This document shows, piece by piece, positions 45,271-57,947 of a stretch of 64,000 bases of DNA (positions are counted from its first letter, which is position 1; the number at the start of each line of letters is the position of its first letter). The stretch spans positions 1,973,501 to 2,037,500 of the forward strand of contig JALPQD010000294.1 in NCBI GenBank assembly GCA_023101885.1, read 5' to 3'. The DNA comes from Typhlomys cinereus. Its lineage: Eukaryota; Chordata; Mammalia; Rodentia; Platacanthomyidae. The translations under genes were made by a program, and so were the position numbers. The notes under the pieces are model-generated. The model had not been told where the DNA came from. It saw nothing but the letters and a program-made list of their open reading frames with translations, and ran no database searches.

Positions 45271-47099
45271 CAATTCCTCATTCTAATCCTAATCTTTTGA
45301 GCACTTCTAAATTTATTTCTTTGGCCCTTTTTTGATATTCCATTGTCCAATGGCTGTACTCTACACTGAAGTGCAGGATCCTTCCTGAGCTTGGAGAAAT
45401 GGAGAAACTCACATTTAGTATCACCAGTTCTGTGTCATTGGTGCTTCTCTTGGATATATCCATTGTCTATATGGAAATGTGATATAAGTAATCAGGCACT
45501 TGAATATTTATTCTACATATTTTTGAATTCTTAATTAACTTTTTCCAAACATTGAGTTTTGAATGCCTCTAGGCACTAGACTAAATACCAAATGTGTAAA
45601 GGTGAATATAGCTAAATTCTCGCTCTAAGAAATTGTAGTCTCACAAGGAACATAGAAAAATTGAATCAGAATAGTGCATGATGTATTTGGACACGGTGTG
45701 GCGCAGAAAGCATGACAATCAGAGAACAAAGAGCCCTCAGTGGTGGGAACAGAGCAGCAGGAACACTTCTGATCATGAGCCCATTACAGCAGAAGCAGGA
45801 GCAAGATGGGGTGTTTTCTTACCCAACCTTCAGCACTTTGTAATAGGAAACTTTCTTCTTGGATCCCTGCAGTGCAGGTCATGCATATTGATTCCATGTT
45901 TTTTCAGTTCCCAGAAGATATGCAAGACCCCATATCCACTTGTAGGTATTGTAGAGAGGCTCAAGAAGTGTCTGGAAAATGATGTGACCCAATTATAAGT
46001 ATGAACCTAGTTAAGGATACAGCACTCCCATGCTCCTCCTTCCAAGAATATCTACTGCTCAGAGAACATGCCTTCTTTGTGGACAGAGAATATTTGCTTT
46101 GTGGGAAGAAAAATTCACTCTTAATTTTCACTGTGTTGGAGAGGAAGTGGATTCCAGTTTCTGCTAGATCAACATGTGTGACTTGCATCCAGAAAGATGG
46201 GTCCAAGGAGGTAATGAGGCAATGAATGCCACTTCTGCTAGCTGCCTCCAGTCATTAGGCTAATGATTGGCTCTCTGAACGTCTGCCTTCTTGACAGTAA
46301 ACTTAGAATAGACATAAAGGTTGTGTTCAAGGCAAATGTCCTGACAATTATGGAGAATAGCTCTGTAAAATTGCAAAGTATATATAGCCATCCAATAATC
46401 ATTCTATATAGACAGTGGGAATATTGAAAATAAAAGATGTCTCAATTTCAGCACTTAACTTATGCAGTGATATTGATGAGGGAAATAAATCTCTTGGTGA
46501 AGTTGTTATCCATATGTTTATGATGTTTTAGCTTTAATCGTCTATATTTAATGCTGAAGAGATTTTTCTAGCTAGGATAGGCCCAACTGTGATAATAAAC
46601 AAATAGCAAAATGCAAAATAGCTCAGTGCGAAACGATGGGAGAAATCTACTTCTTATTCACGTAGAGTTCAAAATGAGTGCTTGTAATTGGCAAACAGCA
46701 ATCAGTCTCTTTCTTTCAAGACCCTTGCAAGCAGGCAGAGGCATTGACATTGAACAGAGCTCATATTGCTCCTTCCTGCATTTTATAGGATAGAAATCAA
46801 TTGGAAGGTGTATTTGGCAGCAAGAGAGGCTGACAAAAAAATACAAAAATTTAATGTTAGAAATGCCTGCAGTACCTCACTGAAATGCTTGCAAGCAGAA
46901 ATCTTACATATTTCAGATTTTGTAATATTTTCACATACATGAGATACCTTGGGGGATATCAAAGTGCAAATATGAATCTACTTGATTTCATGTATGCCTT
47001 ATGTACATAGCCTAAAAATATACATATTTATATACTTCATTTTGTGCACCTGTGTTTTACATAATGTAAGAGTGGAATTTTCTCTCTTTTTGGGTGTAT
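45271..47099. other. Intergenic sequence, no gene recognised
   Basis: Frames such as 45678-45998 have no recognisable motif. Otherwise AT-rich. Confidence 0.4.
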
Positions 47100-50000
47100 T
47101 TAATTAATCTTTTTTATTTTTCTACCTTTACAAGCATATTGAGTACTCATCCTTACTTCCTTACATCCCTCCTCCCTCCCATTCCTCCTTTCCCTTCATA
47201 ATCCATCCCACTCCCTTCAGTCCTCCTGCCTGTATGCTTTTATGGACCTAGGGTTCACTCTGGCTTGTCTCTTTTGTGAGGGTTCAGACTCTGTGGCATA
47301 CCAAATTGCCTCTCTTCGGACTACCCCACTGATAGGGACATTTACCTTCACTCATCCAACTTCAGATCTCAAGGTTTCTACTGTATGTTCTTATCTTTCT
47401 TGAGTTCCTAGTTAGTGTATGGGAGCATGTTGGTATGTCAGTTATTATGCAAGTCTGGGAAGGATAATTCTCACTGTAGTGAGTTTCTAGATGGAGCAGT
47501 AGTGCCTTGAGTGGAATGTCTTGTCCAATTGTGAACCTTCCCATCATTAAGTTATTACAATCTCACCACCTCCTTTTTTGCAAGGTTCTCAGAGCCTTAG
47601 AATGGGGAGAGATTATATTGGCCTGATTTTGGGAAAGCCTTACTGAGTCACTGATCCCCTGCATTATGGCTGGCCATTGCTGTCCACTTCAGTACTCTTT
47701 TATTGCCCTAAGCTGCATCCTGTTAGGGTATTAAGATCTTCTACTTCTTTTGTATAAAGAAGACTTTTAGGCTGAATGCTAAATGTTCTTCCAATCTATA
47801 GATGTAATAACAGCTATTCGCAGAGCATTTTGGTGAATTGTCTTCCTACCTATAGGTTCATTAGCTGTTTTCTCTATTGATCTGTTTCCTTCTTTATTTA
47901 GGTTCTTGTTCTAGCTTACAGTAACAGGATTGTGTACTATTCTGACAAGTGGGTCTTGAGTTCAATCAGAAAGCCATTGGTTGTCTCCTTGATACTCAGG
48001 CCACTATTACACTAGTGGTGAGCTGTTGCTATCATGATTTTTATTGCAACTTATAGATTTCATGCTTTAATGGTGCCTGTGATAATTTTTCTCCCCCAGC
48101 AGCATCTATGGTATTCCTTGGTATGGTGTAAGCTATCCAACAAGAAGGAAGTTCTCAGACCAGTTCCTGTTGATGCATTTTGCCCAATATTCTGTGATCC
48201 ATATGTGTTGCATCTTTAGTAATAGGGTCTTACTGATAAGTTTTTGAAGAGTAACCAAGAGAAATGGCAAAAGCCTATAATATTTGAGGGGCTTGATGAT
48301 CTCTCTGACCAACGTTTTATCGGTAAGTGCCACATTTAGTATAATTTTGTCACTGGGTTCTAAGTGGATCAGCTGAGGACTTTTTCCTCATTCTATGCCC
48401 TTCTGCATAGGGACCCATTTTTGTTCCTCTCTTTAAAAGACACATTTTTTGACATATTACTAGCATAGGAAGATCCATTGAGGTTACTTCTTACGAGCTT
48501 AGGATTTTTCTATAAGTCCCTCTGTCCCTCCTTTCTCCCATCCCCTCATTCCCTGATACATATTTTTCCAATTATTCTCTCCCTCACCCTACTTGTCCTA
48601 GGATCCTAAATCTCCCCTTTAAAAGGATGCACCTTAACCATTCCTTCCCACCTTCCCTCTCATTGTTTATTTTTTCAAATTTTCTGGCTGTTACAGTGAT
48701 TCCAATCCAAAAACATTGACAAAGATATCAGTTCTGACATGCACATATAAGAAAGAACATGCAGTGCTTGGCTTTTTATGTTTGAGATACCTCACTCCAT
48801 ATTAAATTTTCCAGTTCAATCCTTTTAACCAGAAAAATTATATAATTTCATCCTTTGTGATGGCTGAGTAATATTCCATTGTATGTATGTACCACATTTT
48901 CATTATCCATTCCTCTGTTGATGGGCATGTTGGCAAATTCCACTTTTTTGCTGCTGTGAATAGAGCTGCAATGAACATAGATGAACAAGTGTCTTTGTAT
49001 TAAGACGTAGAATCTTTTGGGAATATTCCAAGTAGTAGTATATAGCTAGGTCATCATATGGCAGTTCTTTTTTTAACTTTTGAGGAACATCCATACTGAT
49101 CTCCATAGGAGGCTGTACCAGTTTACACTCCTACCAGCAGTGAATAAGTGTTCTTTTTCTCCACAGCCTTGCCAGCAGTCTCTGTTGTTTGTGTTCTTGA
49201 TCTTACCTATTCTGACTGGGGTAAGAAGGTATCACAGGGTTGTTTTAATTTGCATTTCTCTGATAATCAGGGAAGTTGAGCACCTTCTAAGATCTTTGTT
49301 TGACACTTCAATTTCTTTTTGAGTGAAATCCCTGTTTAGTTCCAGGGCCCATTTTTTAAATGAAATGCTTGCTGTCTTGGTTGGTGTTTAGTTTTTTGAA
49401 CTCTTTGCATACTCTGGAAATTAATCCTTTGTCAGATTCATGACTAGCAAAGATTTTCTCCCATTCTGTGTGTTGCTTTTTTTGCACAATTAATCGTTTC
49501 ATTTGCAAAACAGAGGCTTTTTAATTTCATTAAGTCCCATTTGTTGATTATTGGCCTTAGTTCCTGGGCATTTGTTATACTGTTTAGAAAATCTTTGCTT
49601 AATCCTAGCAATTCAAGTGTACTTCCTACTCTTCTAATTATTTCAGAGTTTTAGGTCTGATATCGAGGTCTTTTATCTATTTGGAGTTGACTTTTGTATA
49701 AGGAGAGAAGCAACAGTCAATTTTTATTCTGCTACATGTAGATGTCATTTTTCTCAACACCACTTGTTGAAGATGCTGTCTTTTCCCAAGCATTCATATT
49801 TGGAGACTATTTATCAAATATTAAGTGGCTGTATTTGTGGGAGTTTATATCTGGGTCTTCTGTTCTGATCCATTGGTCAATTTTGTGCCAGTACCAAGCT
49901 GTATTTATTATTATAGCTCTGTAGTACAGTTTCAAATCTGGCATGATGATGCCTCCAGCCCATGGTGATGGCTTCTTATTGCCCAAAATTGTTTTGGCTG

Positions 50001-50185
50001 ATAGTTGTTTTTGTTATTCTATATGAATTTTGAGATTTTTTTCCCATTTGCATTGGGATTTTGATTGAAATTGGAATTGAATCTGTATATTACCTTGGGT
50101 AGGATGGTCATTTTCACAATATTGGTCCTACTGATTCATGAACTAAGAAGGTTTTTGCACTTTCTAGTATCTACTGCCCCCAACC
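47100..50185 (-). mobile_element. Old 5'-truncated L1 (ORF2 C-terminal part plus 3'UTR)
   Basis: The 3'UTR is the complement of about 47100-48714, with pyrimidine-rich stretches on +. Decayed ORF2 follows to about 50185. The blocks gatggctgagtaatattcc, tgctgtgaatagagctgc, cattgttcttgatcttaccta-like and the gatgcctccagcc segment align in order with the younger L1s but at far lower identity. Many stops and shifts. Belongs to an older subfamily. Confidence 0.8.
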
Positions 50186-51699
50186 AGAAGTGAAATGAAC
50201 TTCTGCCACTTAATATGGACTTGACCACTTTTATTATCCCAACCCATCACTCTTTCCTTCCCCAGACAATGTCGTCATGGAACTATGGTCTAAGAACATG
50301 ACATCCCATAGCTCCCAATGGACATAGATAATGTCCATCATTGTTGGACCCAGGGGCTTCAGGCTGTTCTCATTCCTCTTTTCTTGATCAGTTTTGATAT
50401 TTCATTGGCATAAACTAAATTGTCAAGTTCACCATTGGAGCCAAATATATATACCCAGATCAACTATGTACTTGTGATAATAAAGAAAGTATTTCAGACA
50501 AACTATGCTTTTATGCAAGTGATCATGAGGCTGTAGCTGCCTGGAATTTATGCATTATCACTCGTTCATACAGATTTTTTTCTCTGTGCTTTGAGCGAGT
50601 TCATCAGCTGATTGGTACTATTTGGCTGGGGAAATACCCCATTTCTTCTCTGCATAGAGATGAGAGCCCTCAGCAGTTCTCTCTGTAGCTACAACACTAC
50701 TGTGCATTCCTATCAACTTCTATTATTAAACTTACTAGCAAAGCACTAACTGAGATTCATCCACATAAGTCTATGACCAAAGAGGACAAAGACACCTCTA
50801 TACTCATTCTCTTGAAAGTAATAATCAATAGCTATATTTAATGCTCTAGTCCTTTCAAAACTGTTCACTTTGTAACATGCAGAATGCTGTTTTTCCATCT
50901 TCTAAATCAATGAAATTATTTTTGAGTCTCCAATTAGAAGCATTATCTCTTATGTGATTTCTATCAGTGTAATAGAGCAACATAATCATTGACTTGCAAG
51001 TTGGTATAAAATAAAATAATTCCCCATGAGTAATTGTAAACATGTCTACAGAGGGAATTGAAACCTGAGGCAAAAATATACAACTCTGCCTCATCAGGCG
51101 AAAGTATACCAATCCTATTAATAGCAATTTCTCTTTAATGGGAAGCAGTTAATATTTAGCCAGTTTAATAATTATATTCAGGACTATATTCCTTCCTTTA
51201 ATTCTCAACTGTAATTGAAGTCATTCTACAAGATCAATTTTATAATAGACCAACTCAACTTCTGTACATTCAACTAATTGGGGCTGCAAAGAGAAAGCAA
51301 CACTAAGTTAATTCACACAGAGATGCAGTTTTTGCTTTTGATGCATTGCTGTGACATGAAGGAATGGTTCCAGCTCCTGCTTTGCCCTTTTATCACAATA
51401 GCCTCATTTATAGACTTGGGATTCATCATTGGACTCTTGCTTTTTTAAAAAAAAATCTTTCTACTTCCATATAGAGCTGTAATGAGATCTTAGTTTAACT
51501 GGGTCTACTGAAGGAATGATCTAGGGCAAAAAGGTAAAATTGCTAAAATTTAGCATGCTTGTGTGAGGGAGATTATAAATATAATATCCTTTCATAAGAA
51601 CAAAACATCTGCTCTAAATGAATTTCAGGTTGTGAATGGAGGGGGTAGCTAGTTTTTTCATTTTTGATAGACTGAAATTCCTTTTTATTTATTCCTGAG
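50186..51699. other. Intergenic sequence between two old L1 fragments
   Basis: No gene or repeat recognised. A minus-strand frame at 50855-51127 has no motif. Confidence 0.4.
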
Positions 51700-53130
51700 T
51701 GACTTCTTGATTTCTATATAATTAGTATACAAATCATGGATTTTTATGTCATTTTTAACACATACTTTATTTTTGTTGCTGTACTAATCTGCCCGCAAAA
51801 ACAATGTGCCCCTGGCTGGTCCCTTTCCTCTCCTAGTATCCCCAATATGGTTTTCACATCAAAAGTATTTTTCCTTTTATCCTTACCCACTTCCTTAACA
51901 TTTCATTTTCTGTTATTGTACTCCCTTTCTAGACTTGTGTTGTCCTAATCCCTCTTTGTGAATATAGTACATAATAAAATTAAAATATAATATTGATATA
52001 TGAGAGAAAACATGGGCTATTTTCTTTCTGTATTAGGGCTACTCAGCCTAATAATTTCCAGTTACATCCATTTTTTTGGAACCGTCAAGAATTAAATTTT
52101 ATGGCTAAATTATAGTAGCACATTTTCTTTGTATATTCATTTGGTTTTGAATATATAGTATGGTTCAATTTCCTAGATATTATGAACAATGTGCCAATAA
52201 ATGTGAATATTTGAGTACCTCTGTTGTAAAATATGTTTAATTTTTTATAGTTTCTTGATTTAATTTTGGCAGATCATATATTGTAGGAACTCATTCAATT
52301 ATTTTTAGGTTTTTCACTTTGGGGAACATAAGTGATTCTCCTAATATCATTGGAGTTTATTGTCTAACAAGAAATACATTTTCATATTTAATTTTATTAA
52401 TTTAGTCTCCTCTCTTTCTTTTTAGTTTGGCTGGGGGGGTTATAAAGCTTGCTTATCTTCTTGAAGAACCAACTCTTAGTCTGATTGACTCTCCACATTT
52501 TTTTGGAAAACTTTATTTCATTAGTTTCTGCCTGAGTATTTAATATTATATTCTTTCTATCTACTGCATTTTTGTTTGATTTCTTATTTTTCTGGAATGC
52601 TGACATACATCTTTAGGTTACATATTTGAAAGATACCTGTTTTGGCTGTATATAATGTTCCTCATGGAACAGCTTGGTCTTTTTCTAAGATATCTAGTAA
52701 GTTATGTTAATTTTTTATGTTTGATTACAGAAATATTTCAATTTCCTCCTTCATTCATTAAAACATATTGTTCAGCTTCCAAGTATTTGTGTGGTTTTAA
52801 TGTGTTCTTTTTCTATTGATTTCTAGTTTTATTCTAACATGGTATAAGAGATACAAGGAATTATTTAATGTTTTTAATTCTTATTTTAAATTCTCCAATG
52901 TCATCGATTTTTAGAGATGGTTCTATGAACCACTGAGAAGGATCATATTTTTCAGTGTAGTTTGTAGCTATCTAATAAGTCTGATTGATTTATGGTATAA
53001 GTTAGCTTTGGATTTTCTTATTTTCAATTGGAAGTAGTATCTAAAGATAAGAATAAGATATTGTAAACTCCCACTATTATTTTGTCATGGCCTACATAAC
53101 TTTTTATGCTTTGTAGTGTTTTTTTTTTTT

Positions 53131-53252
53131 GTACAATCACATTTATTGCTGCATTCATTGCTCACAATAGCCATATTACTATATAAACATGACAACCTAG
53201 GAGTTCATTAGTGGAAGAATGAATAAATCCTTTACAATGGATAAAATTATTA
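53131..53252 (-). other. Putative 3'-transduced segment of L1-E
   Basis: It lies between the L1-E variant tail and a terminal T run on +. It has AATAAA 11 bases before the A run on the sense strand. On the + strand it weakly resembles an old L1 ORF2 C-terminus (attgctgc...cacaatagcca). So the source flank was probably another decayed L1. Confidence 0.65.
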
Positions 53253-53988
53253 TTTTTTTATTAAAAATTTAATTATACATTTTAAAATTTTTTACCAGTT
53301 CCCTCCCTCCCCCCTCCTCCCCCTCCCCTTCCCCCAGTGCCTCCCCCCCAATTCCCAGAGAGTCCTTTATTGTGTACGCCTAACTCTCCACTGGGTCCTC
53401 CTCTCCGATGACATATAAGGACCCAGTGGCATTTCCATAAGCCCTTTCTCTTGTTCCCCTTAAGCATAAGATCACTACTATGGCTGTCAATCCCTTGCCT
53501 CCAGGGGTCTCGGTGCCCTTAACAGATGCTAGACTTTATGAGGGCAACAGTGCGCTGGACATTGTGCAGGGCATGCAAAGTCCCATTATGATTGCTTTGG
53601 CCCCAACTATTGTTGAGTATCTTGCAAATCGTTGCTCCTCCCATCCTTTTGCTCTTACAATCTTACCGCCCCCTCTTCCGCAAATGTCCCTGAGCTCCAG
53701 GATGGGGAGAGATTAGGCTGGCCTAGTTCTATGTGATTGATATAGAGTCTCTGAAGTTCTGGATTGTGGTTTGTTGATTTTCTTTTGCAGTTTTGCTGCT
53801 CCTGCAATTCCCTTCACTCCATTCTGCTGTATGTCACCCCCTGGCCAGAGACAAAAAGCTGTTAAACTGGAGTCTTGTTGTAATAGCACATTCAAGGGTA
53901 GATGTAATAAGAGTAGGAAACCTCACTGAGGGAGGGGTCCATCACCCATTTGCAAAATGATTACTTTTTTACTGCTAGACTATATGCC

Positions 53989-54192
53989 CTCCCCTTCTGG
54001 TGAGATCAGGAAAGAACGTCTGTGAACTTAACCAGGTTTCTCATTACTTACTTGCAGACCTTGATGGAGGCCTATTTTCTCTGCTGTAACCTCCCCTTCT
54101 GGTGAGATCAGGAAAGAACGTCTGTGAACTTAACCAGGTTTCTCATTACTTACTTGCAGACCTTGATGGAGGCCTATTTTCTCTGCTGTAAC
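53989..54192 (-). repeat. 102-bp tandem duplication in the L1-E 3'UTR
   Basis: Units 53989-54090 and 54091-54192 are virtually identical and both end tctctgctgtaac on +. L1-C and L1-B have one copy. Confidence 0.95.
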
Positions 54193-54320
54193 ATGGTCTC
54201 CTCTCTCCTTGTTTCTGGTGTGGCCCTCCTAACCCATCTCTCTTGTTCATAATCCTTGCAATTACTGTGTTACATAGGTTTACTTTTGAGTGTCTCAATG
54301 TGGGCTGGGTGAGTTTGGTA

Positions 54321-54770
54321 CTAGGAGCGACCTATTAGGGAGTACATACAGCGCTTAATTTTCTGGGTTTGGGATACTTCACTTAATATAATTCTTTCTA
54401 ATGACATCCATTTCCCGGCAAATTCCAGTAATTCATCATTTTTGATGGCTGAGTAGTACTCCATTGTATAGATGTACCACTGTTTCCTTATCCACTCGTC
54501 AACTGTTGAACATTTAGGTTGATTCCATGACTTTGCTATTGTAAACAGTGCTGCTATGAACATAGTCGAGCTTGTGCTATCGAGGCGAACCTCTGCTGCA
54601 TGGGGGGTTATTCCCAAAAGTGGGATAGCAGGGTCATATGGCATTTCAATCTTTAATTTCTTTAAGAATCTCCAGACGGCTCGCCAGAGTGGCTGTATGA
54701 GCCTGCATTCCCACCAACAATGTAGGAGAGTTCCCCTCTCTCCACATCCTCTCCAGCATTTGTCGTTGTT
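54321..54770 (-). pseudogene. L1-E ORF2, C-terminal 150 codons
   Basis: The C-terminal end of ORF2p after 5' truncation. It begins just inside the Cys/His segment and includes the [12 protein letters not shown] and MEYYSAIKNDELLEF segments, ending at a normal stop (GRS-stop). The frame is open throughout 54644-54321, but only a fragment is present. Confidence 0.85.
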
Positions 54771-55023
54771 TTTTAAATGAAGTTGGGAGTCCCAAAATTC
54801 AGTGTATAACTTTTTACAATTATTACATCTTTTTGGTTTATTGTTCCTTATATTGATATGTAATGACCTCCTTCATTTCGTCTGATTACCTTTGATTTAA
54901 AAATACTTTATCAGATATGAAAAGTGCTACACCAGCATGCTTATGGCTTCCATTTGTTTAGTCGGTTTATTTTTATTCATTGATTCCACTTTGCATATAT
55001 TTTCTAGTTAAGCAAATTTCTTG

Positions 55024-55340
55024 GAGACAGTTGGTCTGTATCTTTTTTTTACTTTTTTAAAATTTATTTATTATTTATTCAATTGTGCATGTGTGTGTGC
55101 ATGCACGTGTGTATGTATGTGTGTGTGGATGTAGAACCATGGTCGAATTCGGGGACCACCATGGACCGCCTCCACCTCCTTGTTTACTCCGCCTCTGGAT
55201 TCACAGGCTCCGCCCTACCAGGACCAGAAACGCAGGCCGCCCCCGCTTCCGCCTAGCATCTATACGTAGGGTCTAGGATCTGAACTCAGGACCTTCCACC
55301 TGCAAGGCAGAGGCTTAACCCCTGAGCCACCTCTCCAGCC
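55024..55340 (-). mobile_element. Young tRNA-derived SINE inserted in the ancient L1
   Basis: Same subfamily as 21505-21820: head at the right (complement of gagccacctctccagcc), the GC-rich body with gattcacaggctccgcccta, and a TG-rich tail on the left. An imperfect duplication (tctgtatcttttt / tctgtgtctttta) flanks it. Confidence 0.85.
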
Positions 55341-56014
55341 GATCTGTGTCTTTTAATTGGTAGGTTTATACAATTTGCATTTAAGGGCATGAGTGTAAGG
55401 AGTTTGCTATTCCCTATGGTTTTGGTGGCTATTGTTCTGGCTGATTAGATCATTGCACTTCTTTTCTTTGTTCCTGTTATTATTAAGGATTTGCTGATTT
55501 TCTGTTGTACATATGACAGGATTCTTCCTGGTTCTCCTTTATTTGTCTGTTTCTCTCATAATGTATTGTTTTTCTTTGCTTTTTCTTCTTCTGTGTTTAA
55601 CGTTCCTTTAATTTTTTTTCTGCAGTGCTAGTTTGGTTTTCATTAATTGCTTTAGTTTGCACCTGTCTTGAAATATTTTATTTGTATGTCAGTATTGCAA
55701 GATAAGTTTGTGAGCATAAGAATCTTGGTAGGCAATTATTTTCTTTTAGGGCTCGAAATGTATTATTCCAATTTTTCTAGTTTTTAGGGTTGCTGATAAA
55801 GATTTGATGCTTAGGGTTGTTGATGAAGACCTGAAAACTTGATGTTTCTGCCTTTTTATATTAATTGTTTTTTTTCTCAAAGTTTTTAATATTGTTTATT
55901 TGGTCATATTTTCACCTTTGGATTATGATAGGCTGTTGAGAGATACTTCTCTGGATATGCGTGGTTCTCCCACATATATGCATTTCAGATTAGTTCACAT
56001 TTTTAAATTTTTTT

Positions 56015-56092
56015 TTAAGTTCTGAGGACTGAGCCCAGGACTTTACACTTGCTTGGCAAGCACTTGACTACTAAGCTAAGTCCTCAGACTCT
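56015..56092 (-). mobile_element. ID-like SINE fragment
   Basis: The complement of cttggcaagcacttgactac and aagctaagtcctcag matches an ID/tRNA-Ala-like head (gtgctt gccaag; ctgagg). Short and diverged. Confidence 0.5.
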
Positions 56093-57060
56093 TCTTGATA
56101 TGTTTACTTGGAAACTATGTGACTTTTGTGTTTGGATTACTATTTCCTTTTCTAGGCTTCATGAAATTTTCTGCTATTTTTTAAATAAATTTTCTAGACA
56201 TTCAGATTTTATTTTGGTTTTATTTCCTTTATCTTCCCCATAGTGTGTTAGGGTTGTTATCTTGAATATATGCTAGAGATTTTGGAAGCTTTTGTTATGT
56301 GTATTAGGTTTCCTTATGTATGTCTGAATGTATTGGGGCCACAACCTTGTGTTCCCTGAAATTCATTCTTCTGTGTGGTCCTGTTTTTTGCATGCACTGT
56401 AATTTTTATTTGTTTGCTTTTTTTATCTCCAAAAATTTGTTTGCTTTTCTCTCTTTCACTCTCCTTGCTGAATTTTTCCCCACAGTTTTGACTTTTTTCT
56501 CTAAGTTACTAATTTTTCTTGTTCACTTTAGTCACTTTCTTATCTAGATTCTGAATCCTTTCCCAACTGCATTCATGTGCTCCACTGAGTCCTCTATGTG
56601 TTTGTTCACTGACCCTTTAATAACATTGGCCCCTTAAACATTGGACATAAACTCCTTTTCTGGCATTGAAACCATCTTACACTTGTCTTCCCGTATTGGG
56701 AGTGGTGACTAATGGATGTGTCACAGTGTGTTGATAACTCATACTTTTTTTTTTGTTTCTTTGTTGTGTTTTAGGTTTTGTTGCAATTGATGTGACCATC
56801 AGGTTTAGGCTTTTTCTTCCTTTACCCATTCGTTTCATTCATTTGTTGTATTCTCTGTGACTTCTCTTTGTATATTGTCTTCATTGGAATTATATTTCTT
56901 AATGTTATTTGCAAGGTGGAGGGAGCTATTGTAGGAACAAATATAATAATTTAGCAATTGTCTCAACAGATGCCTCCTTGATCTCTGTGTGTCCTTGATA
57001 CAGTTCAGAGAGTGGTACTAAGATACTGGTTGTAGAAGATGTAGCTCATAAGTTCTTTTT

Positions 57061-57400
57061 TTAATTAAAAAGAAAAAGTGTAGAGAGAGAGTGATAATAA
57101 GAAGTAAAGTATGTTTGTTAGAGTTATGAAGTGTAGTAGAGAAACTATTGTAGGTATAGATAAAAGTTTGTAGGAATAGAAAGGACACTCACCATCATCT
57201 AACATACAAGCCATTGAAATGCTTAGGACTTGCTTTAATTACCAGTTCTTCACACATATCCCCAAAGTTCACCCTTCAGTTTTCAAGTTGATACCTGCAT
57301 CTAAATGACGCAGTATCTATTACTTAGATTCTACTATTAATATTCATCATTTGCTGTATCACATATTTTTTCTCAAACTGTTTTTCTTTGATCTATTTTA
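57061..57400. other. AT-rich spacer
   Basis: No recognised feature. Confidence 0.35.
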
Positions 57401-57437
57401 AAAATACATTTCAAATGTATTTTTTCAAACTATTCAT

Positions 57438-57496
<59 letters not shown>

Positions 57497-57745
57497 CAAA
57501 GGGCACATGTGTCCCTGTGAATGACAAAGGGTGACTTTGGGAATCATCTTGAATTACTTCTGCCTTCTTCTTGCTTTGCTCTGGGATTTCACAGGTTCTG
57601 CCCACTAGGGCAGGAAGTACAGGCTGCCACCATTTCTGCCTGACATTTTTATATGAGACCTGGGATCTGAACTCAGGTCCTTCTGCTTGAGAGGCAGAGT
57701 CTTAACCCCTGAGCCATTTCTTTAGCCTTTAAAATACATTTCAAA
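57401..57745 (-). mobile_element. tRNA-derived SINE with 15-bp target-site duplication
   Basis: Body 57416-57727: a (TG)n tail (57440-57493), body with gtgtccctgtgaatgac and ttctgcccactagggcagg, B box near ctgaactcagg and the head at the right (gagccatttctttagcc). Flanked by aaaatacatttcaaa at 57401-57415 and 57731-57745. Same group as 17655-17945. Confidence 0.85.
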
Positions 57746-57947
57746 GTACATTGAACACTTGATATATTTTACTGTAAATAGATTAGCATGAAAATTAGTG
57801 AATAGCTTTAAATGCTCATTCAGTTTGAAAGTAAAATTTACATATATTAAATTTCACAAAACTTGAATGTACTATAAATTCATGAGTTTTGACAATTATT
57901 TACTCAGTTGGCAACTTATGCCAACATTCAGATACAGAAAATATGTC
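57746..57947. other. AT-rich spacer before L1-D
   Basis: No recognised feature. Confidence 0.35.

Larger units (their letters stand above)
53119..54770 (-). mobile_element. L1-E, 5'-truncated L1 with a putative 3' transduction
   Basis: L1 proper is 53253-54770: the last 150 codons of ORF2, then the 3'UTR with a 102-bp internal tandem duplication, ending in the same variant tail as L1-C. Beyond that tail, on the sense strand, come about 120 bases of non-canonical sequence (53131-53252) with an AATAAA (complement of 53142-53147) followed by a second A run (complement of 53119-53130). The host sequence on both sides is the ancient L1, which rejoins if this whole block is removed. Confidence 0.85.
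51700..57060 (-). mobile_element. Ancient L1, interrupted by L1-E and SINEs
   Basis: On the minus strand, right to left: a probable 5'UTR (to about 57060), decayed ORF1 (about 55640-56600, coiled-coil codons at 56400-56560), ORF2 endonuclease and linker (52380-53118, 54771-55020, 55341-55600), then a jump at about 52300-52380 to the ORF2 C-terminus and 3' end (51700-52300). The insertion of L1-E (53119-54770), a SINE (55024-55340) and an ID-like piece (56015-56092) splits it. It is far more diverged than L1-A to L1-E. Confidence 0.7.
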
